DNA of 64,000 bases from Pleurostoma richardsiae (lineage: Eukaryota; Ascomycota; Sordariomycetes; Calosphaeriales; Pleurostomataceae): the NCBI GenBank assembly GCA_030052745.1, contig JANBVO010000035.1:310001-374000 (forward strand). Reading direction: 5' to 3'. The notes beneath the pieces are model-generated. The model had not been told where the DNA came from, searched no databases, and saw nothing but the letters and a program-made list of their open reading frames with translations. This document shows positions 1-11,643 of this stretch, one piece after another (the stretch's first letter is position 1; each line of letters begins with the position of its first letter). Made by a program: the position numbers and the translations under genes.

Positions 1-171
1 GTACTGCCTCGCCGACTTCAGCCTCGCCGCGTTCTGGAGGGCGCTGCGGGCATTGTTGATGCGGCGCCGGCGGTCTTCGGTGACCAAGACGAGGGTGCAT
101 GATGTCCCTACGATCAGCCCGCGAAGCGCAGTCAGGGCTGCCTTCGACGGGACGGGGAGCGGCGACGACAT
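1..171 (-). CDS. 5' end of a probable mitochondrial protein (partial)
   Basis: The reverse strand is open from an ATG at 171 to the window edge, giving 57 codons starting MSSPLPVPSKAALTALRGL. The N-terminus has an apolar stretch (GLIVGTSCTLVLV, about residues 18-30) followed by a strongly basic segment (EDRRRRINNARSA). This resembles the start of fungal mitochondrial proteins, possibly of the pentatricopeptide-repeat class, but that link is from memory of the general pattern and is not proven here. The C-terminal part lies outside the window, so the function cannot be settled. The ATG is the first in frame and no upstream extension is evident. Confidence 0.45.
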   Translation of the reverse strand, partial: MSSPLPVPSKAALTALRGLIVGTSCTLVLVTEDRRRRINNARSALQNAARLKSARQY

Positions 172-698
172 GACGTGCGGGTTGTCAATTCCATTTCGAA
201 TGGGCCCATTTGGCCGAGAATAGCCCAGACATGCCACAAGCGTCGCAACCCGTTCTCTAACTGCAGCAGAGCAGAGATTCTGCGGTCATGTCAGGATTGG
301 CGCTGGTGTGGGCTGATTCGAGCTCGCGGGTCACTGAAAGCTTCCCGGCCAATGAGGAATCAAGTTCGGCCTACCAAGAGCCGCAGGTTACCCAGCTGAT
401 TGCATCACTGATAAATGCATAACGAAGGATACATCTATCCGGCATCCTTCTTCAGCCTTAGATACTACAACTTCTGCAAGACTGCGGCGAGCAACAGAGC
501 GTCACGACGTTTTTCTTCGTAGAATATGTGAAGTGAAGATCTCATATCATTTCTATATCTATCTCCTCCCGTCCGGTATATCCTGCCATAAACGCCGCCG
601 ACATTTCTATGCGAGTAGAGTACACTATATCTACATGGAGTATCCTCCCCTACAGTATCTAGACATCTATTCTACTATGTCTCGGATGGGTATCTCTT
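172..698. other. intergenic, no gene seen
   Basis: This stretch holds the promoter of the partial gene at the window start and the 3' region of the mitochondrial carrier gene. Only short overlapping open frames without codon bias are present. Positions 530-670 are AT-rich with many TAT triplets, as expected of a 3' flank. Confidence 0.5.
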
Positions 699-2081
699 TC
701 ACAGTGCGCTCTCGGGTTTCTCGAACGGCATGTAAACATCCAGCTTGCGCAGGATGGTCTGGTACAGGAAGAGCATGCAGCCGCTCTGTATGCTGGTCCA
801 CACGAAACGAGGACCAACGCCCCTGAACCAGCCTCCGAAGCCCTCCGTCTTATAGATCATCTTCAGACCCGTGAAGACGGAGGATGTATGTAGGGTGACT
901 GCACCGGGACGGGGAGTGTGGGTCGACGGCGATGATGTTGATATAATTCGCTTCTGAGGCTTCTGCGCTGTAGGCGGCTCGGTCGCCTGAGTGACGTGGC
1001 TCTCGGGTAGGTTTGCCCCCTTCAGTTTGCTCTTGGAAGCATCGGTCGTCTTCGCGGCATTATCGGGGTGGATCTGTGTCTGCAATCTCGTCTTTACGAC
1101 GTCCAGCGGACAGGTCATTGCTCCTGCGAGACCACCAGCTCCTGCTCCCGTGAGAAACTCGAGCTGTGCCCCGATTTCTCTGCTCTCTTTCCACTGCCTA
1201 GCCCAAGACTGCGCTTGCTCATAGAACATGAACTGTAATGCGGAGAAAGGAAGATCACGATATAATGTTGCTTTGTAGCCGTAGAAGAGAGCTGCGAGGC
1301 CTTCCTGCCGGACGATTGTCCTCGCGGCATCGACAGTTCCGCGATAGTTGTAACCGGAATGGAAATAAGGGTTGTTGTATCGGCCTTGAAGCTGCAAACG
1401 AGTCTTCAAGACCTCCGACGGAACGTAAACGATGGAGGCACCCAGATCACCCAAGAATCCTGCGCATTGTCAGCCACTCACAGTTCCTTCTGCTAGTTAC
1501 CACCGTTGTCCTCGGGCCAACATACCACTCGTTAGGTAGGCAACGTGCGGTTGAACCCCATAGTCTAGCATATGCCGCTTGCTGAACTCGTATGTGCCGA
1601 AGAAAAGAACCGTTCCCGGAAAGGAACCCAGCATGGCAGGAACCAAGCCGCCATATAGCCCTCGTCGGATGCCTTCCTGCCGCAGAATCGTGTAGTATGA
1701 CGAACCAAGTGACGTATACTTGGGAGGAACATGTGGATCGCCTTGTTGTCGTGTTTTAACGGTATCGAGAGAGTGCATTAGAAAGTCGCCAGTCGTCCCT
1801 CCTAGGCCGCCCGCAATCATAGACTAAATGCCGAGCCATCAGCATTCGAAAGAGGAGAAAGTCTGCACTGGGCGTCATACATGAAGATAGGGCGGCCGCC
1901 CTTCATCACTGTGAGAGCTCATATTATCGGTCTCTGTTTGCCTCTCTGAACCGACATCCGAGAAGATACCCGTCCGCACAGATTCCCCATCGTCAGCAGC
2001 TATTGTAACCTGAGAGCCGTGGGGCAGGACATCTGGAGCTGCGGGCGTGGTGAGGGCTGCGGGGAGTGCACCAACGGACAT
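699..2081 (-). CDS. MME1: mitochondrial carrier, Mme1 (YMR166C) type
   Basis: CDS complement(join(699..1459,1526..1823,1881..2081)), 419 aa. The product is a mitochondrial inner-membrane solute carrier (SLC25 fold). Three carrier signatures are visible: SLDTVKTRQ, PSEVLKTRLQ and CPLDVVKTRLQ. Splicing restores family-typical junctions, PPYLH/SMIAGGLGG at intron 1 (GTATGA...TTTAG) and YLTS/GFLGDLGAS at intron 2 (GTATGT...GCGCAG). Segments such as RRGLYGG, YVPSEVLKTRLQLQGR, GYKATLYRDLPFSALQF and GVGPRFVWTS match yeast YMR166C closely. That yeast protein has been named Mme1, a mitochondrial magnesium exporter, so transport of Mg2+ here is inferred. A low-complexity linker of about 60 residues separates the last two elements of the third repeat, as in the yeast protein. 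The ATG at 2081 precedes a polar N-terminal tail. Confidence 0.88.
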
Positions 2082-2582
2082 GCCCCTCTAGAAATGGGGA
2101 AGAACTTCAAAAAGGCGCCGCGACGGGAGCGGCAGCAGTGCGGTTGGCAAAAGGAGAGACCGCCCGAGAGACGAGCAATGTGGGCGGACGGCGAGGTCTT
2201 CTTCAGTGGCTTCCCAAGTTCGGACGATCGCTAAGAAAATTGACGGCAAAGCCCTCCGGGGCCGAGGTCCGTGCACGTAGCCGCCACTCGGGCATTTCGG
2301 GGTCCCGAACCCAAGCTGTGCGTCGTCGCTCGGGTCTACGATCCGTCGGACGGAGCCAAAATGCCGGCCGAGAGGGCAAACGGGTAGCAGAAGCGAGCAT
2401 GGAATGGCCGACCATCAGAAATGTTTGAATTACATGCTTGCGCAAGCTTACTTGGCCATGGCTAGTCCATGATAGCCTACCTAGGTATCCAAGCTTAGGA
2501 CGACCTTTATGAGTTCGTGCCTGGAGGTTCAAGCACCCTCCTACGAGTGCCTCCTACTGTAGCGCCGTCTATCTGAGCTCGC
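2082..2582. other. intergenic, no gene seen
   Basis: This is the region between the start of the carrier gene and the stop of IMP2. A 109-codon minus-strand open frame (2203-2532) has no recognisable domain and opens with a non-ATG codon, so I treat it as non-coding. The region holds the carrier promoter and the IMP2 3' flank. Confidence 0.5.
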
Positions 2583-3199
2583 TCATCCACGTACAATCCC
2601 ATGACGCTCGGGATGCTCCCACCACTTCACCTTCCCAGCCTTGCTCCACGGCGACAAAATGTACGTGATCCGGCCGGTGACCAGGCGCGCCGAGATAGGC
2701 CCATATGTGTTGCTGTCCAGAGTCAGCTTCCCGCCCTCGTCCCCCTCGACCCAGATGTGTCCAGGCGGCACACGGACAAAGGCGTTTGGGAACGGCTCGC
2801 GCGTCGGCACGACATCGCCTTCCAGACCAACCACCCTCTTTACGGTCAGGACTTCGGGGCGCAGCGGATTCCTGGACAGAAGCTGCCGTTAGACACACGG
2901 CGTGCGCGGAAGTAAGGATGCGGATGCACCTACTTGAAGGTCACGACCATGCCGCGCTGCAGGTTGTCCTGCGCATAGAGCTTCTGCACCCAGCAGACAT
3001 TCCGCCGCAGCGACTCGTTGTAGTTCTCGTTCAGGAACGGGTACATCGACGGCCCGTTGATGACCGTGAACTCGCCCACGTATTCCTTAAACCAGATGAT
3101 GGGCGGAATCCATGTCGCCCAGCGCCACAGGTGCCAGGAGAATTGTCTAAGGAACCTCTGGTCGCTTCCTGCTCGTGCCGATGCCGAGCCGAGAGCCAT
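2583..3199 (-). CDS. IMP2: mitochondrial inner membrane peptidase subunit 2
   Basis: CDS complement(join(2583..2871,2934..3199)), 184 aa. This is a serine-lysine signal peptidase of the S26 family, one catalytic subunit of the inner membrane peptidase that trims proteins sorted to the intermembrane space. A membrane segment (about residues 24-37) is followed by the Ser box INGPSMYP, with nucleophile Ser51. The Lys box VKRVVGLEGD has general base Lys100, and the downstream box PPGHIWVEGDE is also present. The 62-nt intron (GTAGGT...TGTCCAG) lies between Ser and Lys, and its removal gives TFKNPLRPEV. The open frame extends upstream of ATG 3199 but contains no other ATG. IMP1 would lack the long C-terminal YGPIS region seen here, so IMP2 is preferred. 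Confidence 0.88.
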
Positions 3200-3600
3200 G
3201 AAACGTGGTAGCGGAGGAAGCCCGCAGAGTGGCAGTACTCCTACATTGGAAGACACGGGGCTGCCAGTGTTGGAGAGTACGAGGAACGAAACTTCAATTG
3301 AAGCACTTATTTCACACTTGAAGCACGGGCCTCGATTACTGCATGCCGCCTTCTACAGTGCTTTACCAAGGTGCTGAACTTTTTTCTTACCCAGTTGACG
3401 CATCGCATGCAACAAAACGGTATATCTTGTCAACCCCGGAAAACAAACCTAGATGCAGGGACTCCCAAGGTGACTTCCATGCTGTATCTCCTAGATCCGC
3501 CGTCCTTTTCCCACCAGCCGATATCTTTCCAAGGGGACGCCTATTGACGATCCACCTCGTTTGCTCCAATATGCGAGCTTTCGTTCTTTGACCCCGCGCT
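3200..3600. other. intergenic between IMP2 start and eIF2 alpha stop
   Basis: No supported gene. The stretch holds the IMP2 promoter and the 3' flank of the eIF2 alpha gene. Confidence 0.5.
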
Positions 3601-4809
3601 TTACATGGTCTCGGGGATATCCTCATCGCTACCACTGACGCTCTCGTCACCGCTGACCTCGGCATTCTCCCTTTCCCTCTTCTCCATAAGGGCTTGCAGT
3701 TCCGCATCATCACTCTCAGTGACGGCCTTAGGCTCCATCTTGACCGTCAACTTCCCTCCGGCAGACTCGATACTGTTCCGGATGTCCACGATAGCTTGCT
3801 CCAGGGTGGCAATTCCAGTTTCCTTCAGCAAGCACGTGCTGGTAAGAACATAGAGCGGGGGAGACACCAGCTTCACCTTGACCTGGTTGTCGGCCGTGTT
3901 GCGCGCCTCGGCTGTTCTCAGGGCGGTCTTGATGGCGTCAATACTAGAGGACCAGTCAGCGTATGTCTATGATTCGAAGTGCGGAGCCGAGTCCAGTATT
4001 GGTGTCCGCTTTACTTACCCCTCGTAGCCGAAGCAAGTCACCTCAATATCGGCGCGGACCTTCGTCGGCTGTGGTGTTAATCGCTTGCTAATGTATGACT
4101 TGAGCTCCTCCTCCACCGCCGTGCTTGGGAACTCGATGCCCTCCCAGACTTCCGGGTTCCTAGGAAGCGTTGTCAGCAAAGCCCGCTTGGCAAAAGCAGA
4201 CAGGGAGCTGCATACGTGATAGACAGCTTAAACGCATCTATGGAGTTGTTATATTTCCGGTTCAGAGGCCACCCGATCGTCTCGTAGAGGGTCTGTATGG
4301 GGGTGTTCGTCTTCTCGGCGACATGACGGAGAACAGAGTGTGCGAGCTTCGCCTTGTTGTACCGCTCCTCGCACTTCACAATCTCTTCAGGGGAAACTCG
4401 TCTCTTCGAGAGATCAATATAGCCTTTCGTCTCGTCCACACGCAGCACGACAACCACCTCGTTGCGTCCAACACGGATGAGCTTCTGAATACTTCGGATA
4501 CGCCGTCTCGAAAGCTCGGAGAGCAGAATCATTCCATCTAGGAGCATCGCAGTCAGCGCCTGTTGTGTATCCGCTTCACCCCCCTTATTGTAGCAGGTAC
4601 GGCAAGGGTTCACGAACCAATGTTGTCATATTCGAGCAGTTTGACATACGCTCCCATATCGGCAATCTATAGCCCGTCAGTCACCCCATTCCCTCGGCAT
4701 CTCTGACGAAGGAAGTGCCGGCGGAACTCACCTGCCGAACGTTGACCATAACGAAGCTATCCACAGGTGGATACTTCTCCTCGTAGAAGCGGCAGTTCGT
4801 TAAAGACAT
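3601..4809 (-). CDS. SUI2: translation initiation factor eIF2 alpha
   Basis: CDS complement(join(3601..3943,4019..4159,4216..4537,4618..4666,4732..4809)), 310 aa, close to the 304 aa of yeast Sui2. It is the alpha subunit of the GTPase that delivers initiator tRNA to the 40S ribosome in the cytosol. The N-terminal S1 fold begins with [14 protein letters not shown] and [25 protein letters not shown] carries the regulatory serine, Ser52 counting the initiator Met (Ser51 of the mature protein), which Gcn2-type kinases phosphorylate. The helical domain includes GWPLNRKY. The C-terminal domain runs through [16 protein letters not shown] to an acidic tail ending DEDIPETM. All four introns are short GT-AG and every junction rejoins conserved sequence, including a 49-nt second exon. 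Confidence 0.95.
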
Positions 4810-5906
4810 CTTGTCGAACTTCCCAGACTCTCGGATTATGTGGCCGGCAAGCGCCTCAAATATTTAGGCTGAGGATACAGTATCGTGCACGAATCTCGAG
4901 GTAACGCTGAGGGGAGGCGAGCGAGTCGGCGAGCGCAAATCTAATGCCTGCGGCTTCTTCGTTCGTTCGTTCGTTCGGATATCGGGGAGACGCTTTCGCG
5001 ACCAGAAAATCTAACCGAGCCGTCCTTAAAAATCCCGCAGTTATGTCGAGAATTTCGTCGTCTGTCTGCCGGGACAAAGCTGAGTGTGCTGTACAAGGAG
5101 TCACGTCGAAGCTCGAAATTCAAGGCAATTTTCAAATAACGACTGAGGGGTCTAAACTGGAGGGATGGTGGGGTGTGGCTGACGGTAAGGTAATGTTCCG
5201 CTCCGGTGTGGCGTCGTGGCGGAACAGCCCTGGTCTCTCGCTTTGGCCTTCAGCGCTTCTGGATATGCAAGGCATGACTAGAATAGGTACTCTACAAATG
5301 CCATTGCGGTCTTCGACCACCGACAACGCTCTACTTATGTCTATATGTAGGGAGTAGGCGTCTGCATTTGCTCTTACAGCGTGCCAGTGTTATACCATTT
5401 GTGGCGGCTAAGCATACCAGGTGATGAGAAGACGTTACCTATATGCGGCACGGAGAGGTCACCGTCAGCACTCAAAGAAGCAGGTAGACCATAGGAAGCT
5501 CTTCTCCGGAAGCGCTGAGAACTTCTGGTATGACTGGTATATAAAAATGTTTTTGAGACTATTCGAAGGCCATATGCATATGAGTACCTCACCTGTAAAG
5601 CTGTCTGCCACCCCCACACTTAGGCTGTAGATCCTTGCAGTGGTACCAACTAGCACGAGAGCTGGAAGCTTTTCTACGGGCCTGCGATAGTTGGCATGCG
5701 GCTCGCACACATCAGATCGGCCAGCCGCATTTAAGGGAGTAGGTAATTACTCCATACTTTCACAGAAGACGATCGCACGCCACCGAGTTCTGTTTTCTGA
5801 CCGCACCAATTGGCCTTTCCGACCAAAACACATCTGTGCTCCATGATGAGCAGCCACCTGTAGCGACGATACCTCTCAATAACAGCTGCCCCGGGTTCTG
5901 ACCAAG
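4810..5906. promoter_or_regulatory. divergent promoter region of eIF2 alpha and ARP5
   Basis: About 1.1 kb separates the two divergent start codons. I see no gene in it. The eIF2 alpha side contains a perfect five-copy TTCG microsatellite (4958-4977), probably in the leader. No promoter element was identified with confidence. Confidence 0.5.
4958..4977. repeat. (TTCG)5 microsatellite
   Basis: Five perfect copies of TTCG lie about 150 nt upstream of the eIF2 alpha ATG. A tetranucleotide array of this kind can vary in length between strains. Confidence 0.9.
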
Positions 5907-8440
5907 ATGGCACCTTCGGCGATTGACGAGCTTCCCACCAGACCGGGCCCCAAGGCGGACCTCCCTCCGCCGACGCTCTACCCGGTCAAGGAGGCGCGCT
6001 TTGAAAGATACATCGCGCCGCAACACGACGGGCGCGAGAAGGCGCTGGCGCAGCCTGAGGGCCGCGCCGCGATCGTTATCGACAATGGTAAGATGGCATT
6101 CACCAGCTACTCGACCGAGAAGAGCTCGATGCTAACGTGACTGTCACCGTCTGTAGGTTCCTCGGCCGTCCGAGCCGGATGGTCCTTTGAATCCAAGCCT
6201 CGCCTCATCGTCCCGCCCATAATGGCTAAGTACCGCGACCGGAAGCTGGGCAAGACCTTCTCCTTCGCCGGTTTCGACTGCTACTCCGACACGACGGCGC
6301 GAGGGCACATAAGGAACGCCTTTGAGGCGGGTACTGGCATCGTGAGCAACTGGGATGTCATGGAACATGTGCTGGACTATGTCTTCCTCAAGCTCGGCAT
6401 GAACGGCGTGGAAGGGAACATCGACATGCCTATTGTCATGACGGAAGCGGTCGCGAACCTCCCCTATTCGCGGAAATGTATGTCCCGCTTCCCAGATCAT
6501 TCGTTTGGCACGGCACTGACGGATCGTCTGCAGCGATGACCGAGATAATATTCGAATGCTACGGCGCCCCAAGTCTAGCCTACGGCATCGACTCACTATT
6601 CTCTTACCGATATAACGAGGGCAACACCGGTTTGGTAGTGTCCTCTTCCTACAGCTCTACCCATGTCATCCCCGTCTACAACCAGAAGGGGCTTCTCTCC
6701 CAGGCCATCCGCCTGAGCTGGGGCGGCTACCACATGGCTGAATACCTGCTGCGGCTCATCCGGCTGAAGTACGACCACTTCCCTGGAAAGCTCAGCCTGT
6801 CGCAGGCGGAGTACATGCTCCGCGACCACTGCTACGTGTCCAAGGACTACGACGCCGAGCTGCGGACGTACCTCGACTGGACGGGCCTAGAGGACCGCGA
6901 GCGCATCATCCAGTACCCCTACACCGAGGAGATCATCGTGCAGAAGAGCGAGGAGGAGCTGGCGCGCATCGCGGAGCGCAAGAAGGAGAGCGGGCGCCGC
7001 CTCCAGGAGCAGGCCGCCAAGATGCGGCTCGAGCGGCTCATGAAGAAGGAGCAGGAGCTCGAGTACTACAAGGACGTGCAGCGGCGGCTCGTGGACCAGA
7101 ACAAGAAGGAGACGAAGCGCATCCTGGACGAAGCGGAGGTCAGGGACGAGGCGCAGCTGGAGCGGCAGGTCAAGGAGCTGGAGAAGACCATCAAGAAGGC
7201 GCGAATAAAGGACCTCGGCGGCGAGCTCGAGGAGGAGCAGCAGGAGGAGCCGGTGTTCGATCTGCTGGACGTGCCGGACGACCAGCTCGACGACGCCGGC
7301 CTCAAGGCCAAGCGGCACCAGCGGCTCCTCAAGTCCAACCACGAAGCACGGGCGCGCGCCAAGGCGGAGAAGGAAGCCGAGAAGGCGCGAGTGGCCGAGG
7401 AGGCGCGCCTGGACGAGGAGCGGCGCACCAACGACCTCGAGGGCTGGCTGGAGGAGAAGCGGCAGGCGCGCCAGGCCACGCTGCAGAAGATCAAGGAGCG
7501 CGAGCGGCTGAAGCAGGACCTGGGCAACCGCAAGTCACTGGCCAGCCAGATGCGCATGAAGACGATCGCGAACCTCGCCTCGGACAGCCCGACCGGGTCG
7601 GGGTCCTCGCGCAAGCGGCGGCGCGGCGGTGACGAGGACGACTTCGGCGCGGACGACGCGGACTGGGGCGTGTACCGCAATGTGGCCATTGGTGCCAACG
7701 CCGACAGCGACGACGAGGAGGGCGAGGAGAACCTCGACGCGGCGATCAAGGAGCTCGAGGAGGACCTGCTCCGGTACGACCCGGACTTCACCTACGAGAA
7801 CACGCTCGAGGCGCAGAACAACTGGACCAAGTCCCTCCTGCACGCCTGGCAGTACGGGCCCCGGCCGCACGACGAGGGGTCCGCGGCCGAGCGGCACCAG
7901 ATCCACCTCAACGTCGAGCGCATCCGCGTCCCCGAGGTCGTCTTCCAGCCCTCGGCCCTCGCGGGGCTCGACCAGGCCGGGCTCGTCGAGATCGCTGGCG
8001 ACATCCTCAACCAGCGGCTCACCGCCATCCCCGGGCTCGACCGCGACGACTTCCTGCGCGACATCTTCCTGACCGGCGGCTGCACCCTGTTCCAGAACTT
8101 CGACGAGCGCCTGCGCTCCGGCCTCACCGCCCTGCTGCCCGCCGACTCGCCCCTGCGCATCCGCCGCGCCAAGGACGCCCTGCTCGACGCCTGGAGGGGC
8201 GCCGCCGGGTGGGCCGGCACGCCGGCCTGGAGAGCCGCGACGGTCACGAAGGAGGAGTACAACGAGAGGGGGTCCGAGTACATAAAGGTAAGTTGACTCT
8301 TTCGCGGTTTTCTGCTGCGCCAGCTGGACTCTTGTCGTTGGTCGCTTGTCAGCCGCAGATCATGCGTCCAGGGGGTCGCGCTAGGAGGCTAACGTGAGGT
8401 TTCACTGCAGGAGCACGATCTCGGTAACGCCTTCGCGTAA
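5907..8440 (+). CDS. ARP5: actin-related protein 5, INO80 complex subunit
   Basis: CDS join(5907..6087,6157..6477,6534..8287,8411..8440), 761 aa, similar to yeast Arp5 (755 aa). Arp5 is a nuclear subunit of the INO80 chromatin remodeler that couples ATP hydrolysis to nucleosome sliding. The N-terminal actin fold shows IVIDNGSSAVRAGW (nucleotide-binding loop), EGNIDMPIVMTEAVANLP and YNEGNTGLVVSSSYSSTHV. A Glu/Lys/Arg-rich insert of about 200 residues (about 300-510), predicted coiled coil, splits the fold as in the family. The actin fold resumes at RVPEVVFQPSALAGLD, with FLTGGCTLFQNFDERL near residue 680. The last exon is only 30 nt and supplies EHDLGNAFA, the usual Arp5 ending. Without it the frame runs straight into a stop after KVS. 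Confidence 0.95.
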
Positions 8441-9073
8441 TTGGCCGCTTCGCTGAGAGGACAGAGGTCCGACAACCCATTGTGTGTGTGCCTACTTCAG
8501 ATCAGACTGGTTAGTTAGTCAAGACGACAGGTTCTGGGGCGTCGATTGCGAGGGATTGTGGCACTCGGCCTTCGTGTATCATATACTACGGGAGACGGGA
8601 GTACTGGCATGAATCAAAATACTAGAACGGTGGATATTCAGGGACAGACGCAAAAGAGTAGGGCAGCTGAAGAGACCATTGCTAGGCCTATCTATATCGC
8701 ATGACCTCCGGAAGCAGGTGTCACCGCCGCAAGCTATCGTATAAGAGCCGCCAGACTCTCTCCTCGACAATTTTAAGGACCATGAGCTGGACGACAAATT
8801 TGACTAGGCCTAATCCATGTCCATGAATAGATCAGTGACAGCAAAATCAAGCAATGCTCAACGCCTCCACTTGCTTTGCCGCAGCTCAGCAACAGCCTCC
8901 ATCGCGTCTTAGCGATTACTCTAACTTCATACTCGCACACCCAAACAAACAACTCAATGTCACTGAGTATCTCCATCCGATAACGCCACAGCCCTGAATT
9001 CTTGAGCAGCCTCGGCCAAAAAAACGCCAGATAAACCCGAAGATCACAAGGACAAATAAGGGGAACAAGACAT
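8441..9073. other. convergent intergenic region, ARP5 / kapC
   Basis: This holds the 3' flanks of two genes that point at each other. Open frames here, including a 202-codon frame overlapping the kapC 3' end (8773-9381), are shadows without domain content. Confidence 0.5.
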
Positions 9074-10261
9074 TTACATGGCCGCCGCAGGAAGGCCATC
9101 CGAGAGCTGCCGCCCGACCTCCTCTGCCGTGCGCAACTCTTGATTATCCGGCTTGAAACCCTTGTCGGTGTATTGATTGTCAACCACCATGCGTTCCGCC
9201 CGTCCAAGATTAGCAACGGCTTGAGCAACGGCCTCAAGCGGGGTTCCGGCCGCTGGGCCGGCAGGTACCGGGGCGGACTCCGGTGCACTCCCGGCGGGCG
9301 GGATAGGAGCCGGAGGCGGCCCGCCGTGCGGGTGAGATAGATTGATGTTCGGAGGAGGCTGCGGGTACTCCCCCTGTGCATCCAGTAGCCGAGACTGCAG
9401 GTGGATGACGTATTCTCTCAGAGCATAATTCTCCGCCTGCATCGCTTTGTAGTTATTCTCCATCTCCGAATAGTCCCGCACTTGCTGCTCGAGCTTCTTG
9501 ATGTAGCCCTCCTTCCTCTGTCGGAAAGCTCGCTGTTCAACTTCAGTCAGCCATTCAGTTACGTAAGGTAGCGATAATACTACTGTCTGAAGGACGAGAG
9601 TGGAGTTCCCTCGGCTAGTGGTTCGCGATCCACTTGCCACTAGGAGGCTGTGCGCCAGCAAATCATGAATAATCAAAGCAACAAGCTCCCAACAATACAG
9701 AGAGTTTGTGCCAATATTCTGTTTAGCGGTGATTCCCGCTAACGCCGACGCTCAACCAGCCATGCGCGCCCGCTAACGCAAGCAGGGGGAGACACAGGGG
9801 AGCATGAGGAAGAGGACTAACCTGAGCTGCTCGGTTCTGCGCAGCACGCTTCGACTGCGAGAGTTCCCGTTTGGCCTTGCGACCGTCCGCCCCATTGTCC
9901 CCAGTAAGATCAGCTGCTATAGCTGCGGCACCGGGCGATGTGTTTGAAGGGCCAGGGACCGCACCGGAATGGTCGGGAGGCGGTGGGATACCGGCTGGCA
10001 TCATGGTTGCGGTTGGCACGTAGGCGGGAGGAGACCTCAGTTCAGGGTGGATAAGCGCTTCAGGGTCGGTTGCTGGTGCGGCGGCTGGCAGATCGGCTGC
10101 AACAGCTGTATAGCCATGTGGCAGCTGTTGCGGCGCAGTTTGAGGTGACGAAAGCGGACCTCCACGCCCGTTAGAGGTCGGGCGAGAACTAATATGGTTC
10201 GCCGATGTGGTGTTCTGATTGTTCAAGTTGGTAGATCCAGCAAGGCCTCGTGGATTCGGCT
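9074..10261 (-). CDS. kapC: bZIP transcription factor, KapC type
   Basis: The supported coding exons are complement(9074..9532) and complement(9822..10261). The protein has a Pro/Ala/Gln-rich N-terminus, then the basic region KRELSQSKRAAQNRAAQ/RAFRQRKEGY and a heptad zipper (YIKKLEQQV ... YKAMQAENYALREYVIHLQ) followed by SRLLDAQGEYPQPPPNI. The basic region and the tail right after the zipper match the Aspergillus protein called KapC, a putative nuclear regulator of the Yap1-like class. The 289-nt intron interrupts the basic region exactly at AAQ/RAF and is long for this window. No ATG lies in frame upstream in the 5' exon. The first in-frame ATG would be about 75 codons into it (near 10002), so the start is probably in a separate upstream exon (see 11644-11668). 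Joined to that exon the protein is 307 aa. Confidence 0.85.
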
Positions 10262-11643
10262 CTGGGTGACGAGATCAAGTCAGCATGGTTGGTCTCGAAG
10301 CGGCTGGGCCGCGACAGACGGAGGGGCAGCGCAGGAGCAAGCGCGAGAATCGGAGGATATGCACAAAGAATGCGAGGCGAGAAGGATATGGGCCATGCGG
10401 CGGGGAAGCGTGGTGTTCTGAATCAAGGGTAGAGTAAGAGAGGAGCTGTTTAACAGACGGGCTGCAGCTTGCAAATCCCGAGCGACAGGGGCAGGGGTAG
10501 AGACAAGCAGTGCGTACAAGTCGTAGTTGGGAGGTGTAGGTAAGCCAGAGACTCGCGGAAGCGGATTGGCGATGGCCTCCTGTGGGTGTGCCAGTAGGAA
10601 CGGCGGGACCGGCTTTATGAAGCAAAGGTGCAGCGCACAGCAGTAGCAGAAGCAACCTTGGCTCTAGCTCTAGCAGGGTGCGGCAACATGCTCAAAGCAG
10701 TATGAGAGAGCAGGAAAGGGAATAGCAAGGGGGCGGGTAGTGATTACATATTATGTCGGAATTAAAAGTCAAGACAGAAATGGGACAGACTCCGGAAGTA
10801 CGAGGTACCCAAGCCAGGCAAGGCAGTCCCGGGAAGCGTACCTGGGGTGCGGCGCCGTCAAGTACACATGCGCGCGCGCGCGCAGACACACACACAGTAC
10901 TCCGTAGTCCGTAGCGTGCCGTGTGTTGTGTGAGTGGGTGGTGTAGGAAGAAGACCGGGAATTATGTAAGAAGCGGGAAATCCGTAGAATATGTGAATCG
11001 AGCAGCGAGTCAAGGATGTCATGCGCGAAACATGGATGTGTAAGGGCCCCCAAGAGCAAGCAGCTTTGCAAGCACAGGGGGGAAGCAGGGCTGGGGCTGC
11101 GGCTGCGCGGAGGTTGCGGGTAAAGGCAAACGTTTCTCCGACAGCGATGAGGATGATGACTTGGGGATGGTTTCTGTATAACTGTGGAAGGGAGAGCACA
11201 CGTCGTGTGTCATAAGGTACTTACAGTACCCAAGTGTAAGAGGTAAGCGATGCTGAGACCCGGACGATGTCTCCAAGCAAGAGCACGCAGGCAGGGGGGA
11301 AAGAGAGAGATGATGATGATTATGCACAGAGCGCAAGAGTGAGAGCGTCGTGCAGACTGCAGACAGAGAGAGCAGCGTGGATCCGTGCAGGTCGCGCTCC
11401 AAGCTCCCAGGCTCTTATTGCTGCGCGAAGGTTGCAGAGGAAGCCGAAGAACAAGAGGGCCCCAAGACTAAGCAAGGTAGCAGCAGGGCCTGGATGCAGG
11501 GTGTGTGTGTGTCTGTGTATGCGTGTGCTGCGCGTATGTGCGTGGGTGCGGGAGGGAGATGGAGGATAGATATCCAGAGATGGAAAATGCTACTTGATAT
11601 GGAGGTTCGGACAGAAGATGAGGTACAGGTACCAGGGACTCAC
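10262..11643 (-). other. probable long first intron or leader of the kapC gene
   Basis: No open frame with coding character is seen. On the minus strand the region is rich in C/T tracts, typical of fungal leaders. It ends at a good acceptor (CTGAC branch then CACCCAG at 10262) and begins at a GTGAGT donor (11643), so it could be one intron of about 1.38 kb. Compound dinucleotide repeats sit inside it (10871-10896 and about 11501-11547). Confidence 0.45.
10871..10896. repeat. compound (CG)n/(AC)n dinucleotide repeat
   Basis: A run of CG dinucleotides passes directly into a run of AC dinucleotides. The tract can form left-handed DNA and is likely to vary in length. A second, GT-rich imperfect tract lies near 11501-11547 in the same leader or intron. 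Confidence 0.8.

Noticed and set aside
2203-2532. 109-codon minus frame between the carrier and IMP2 genes
   Set aside because: No domain, basic low-complexity composition, and it opens with a non-ATG codon; it lies in the carrier promoter.
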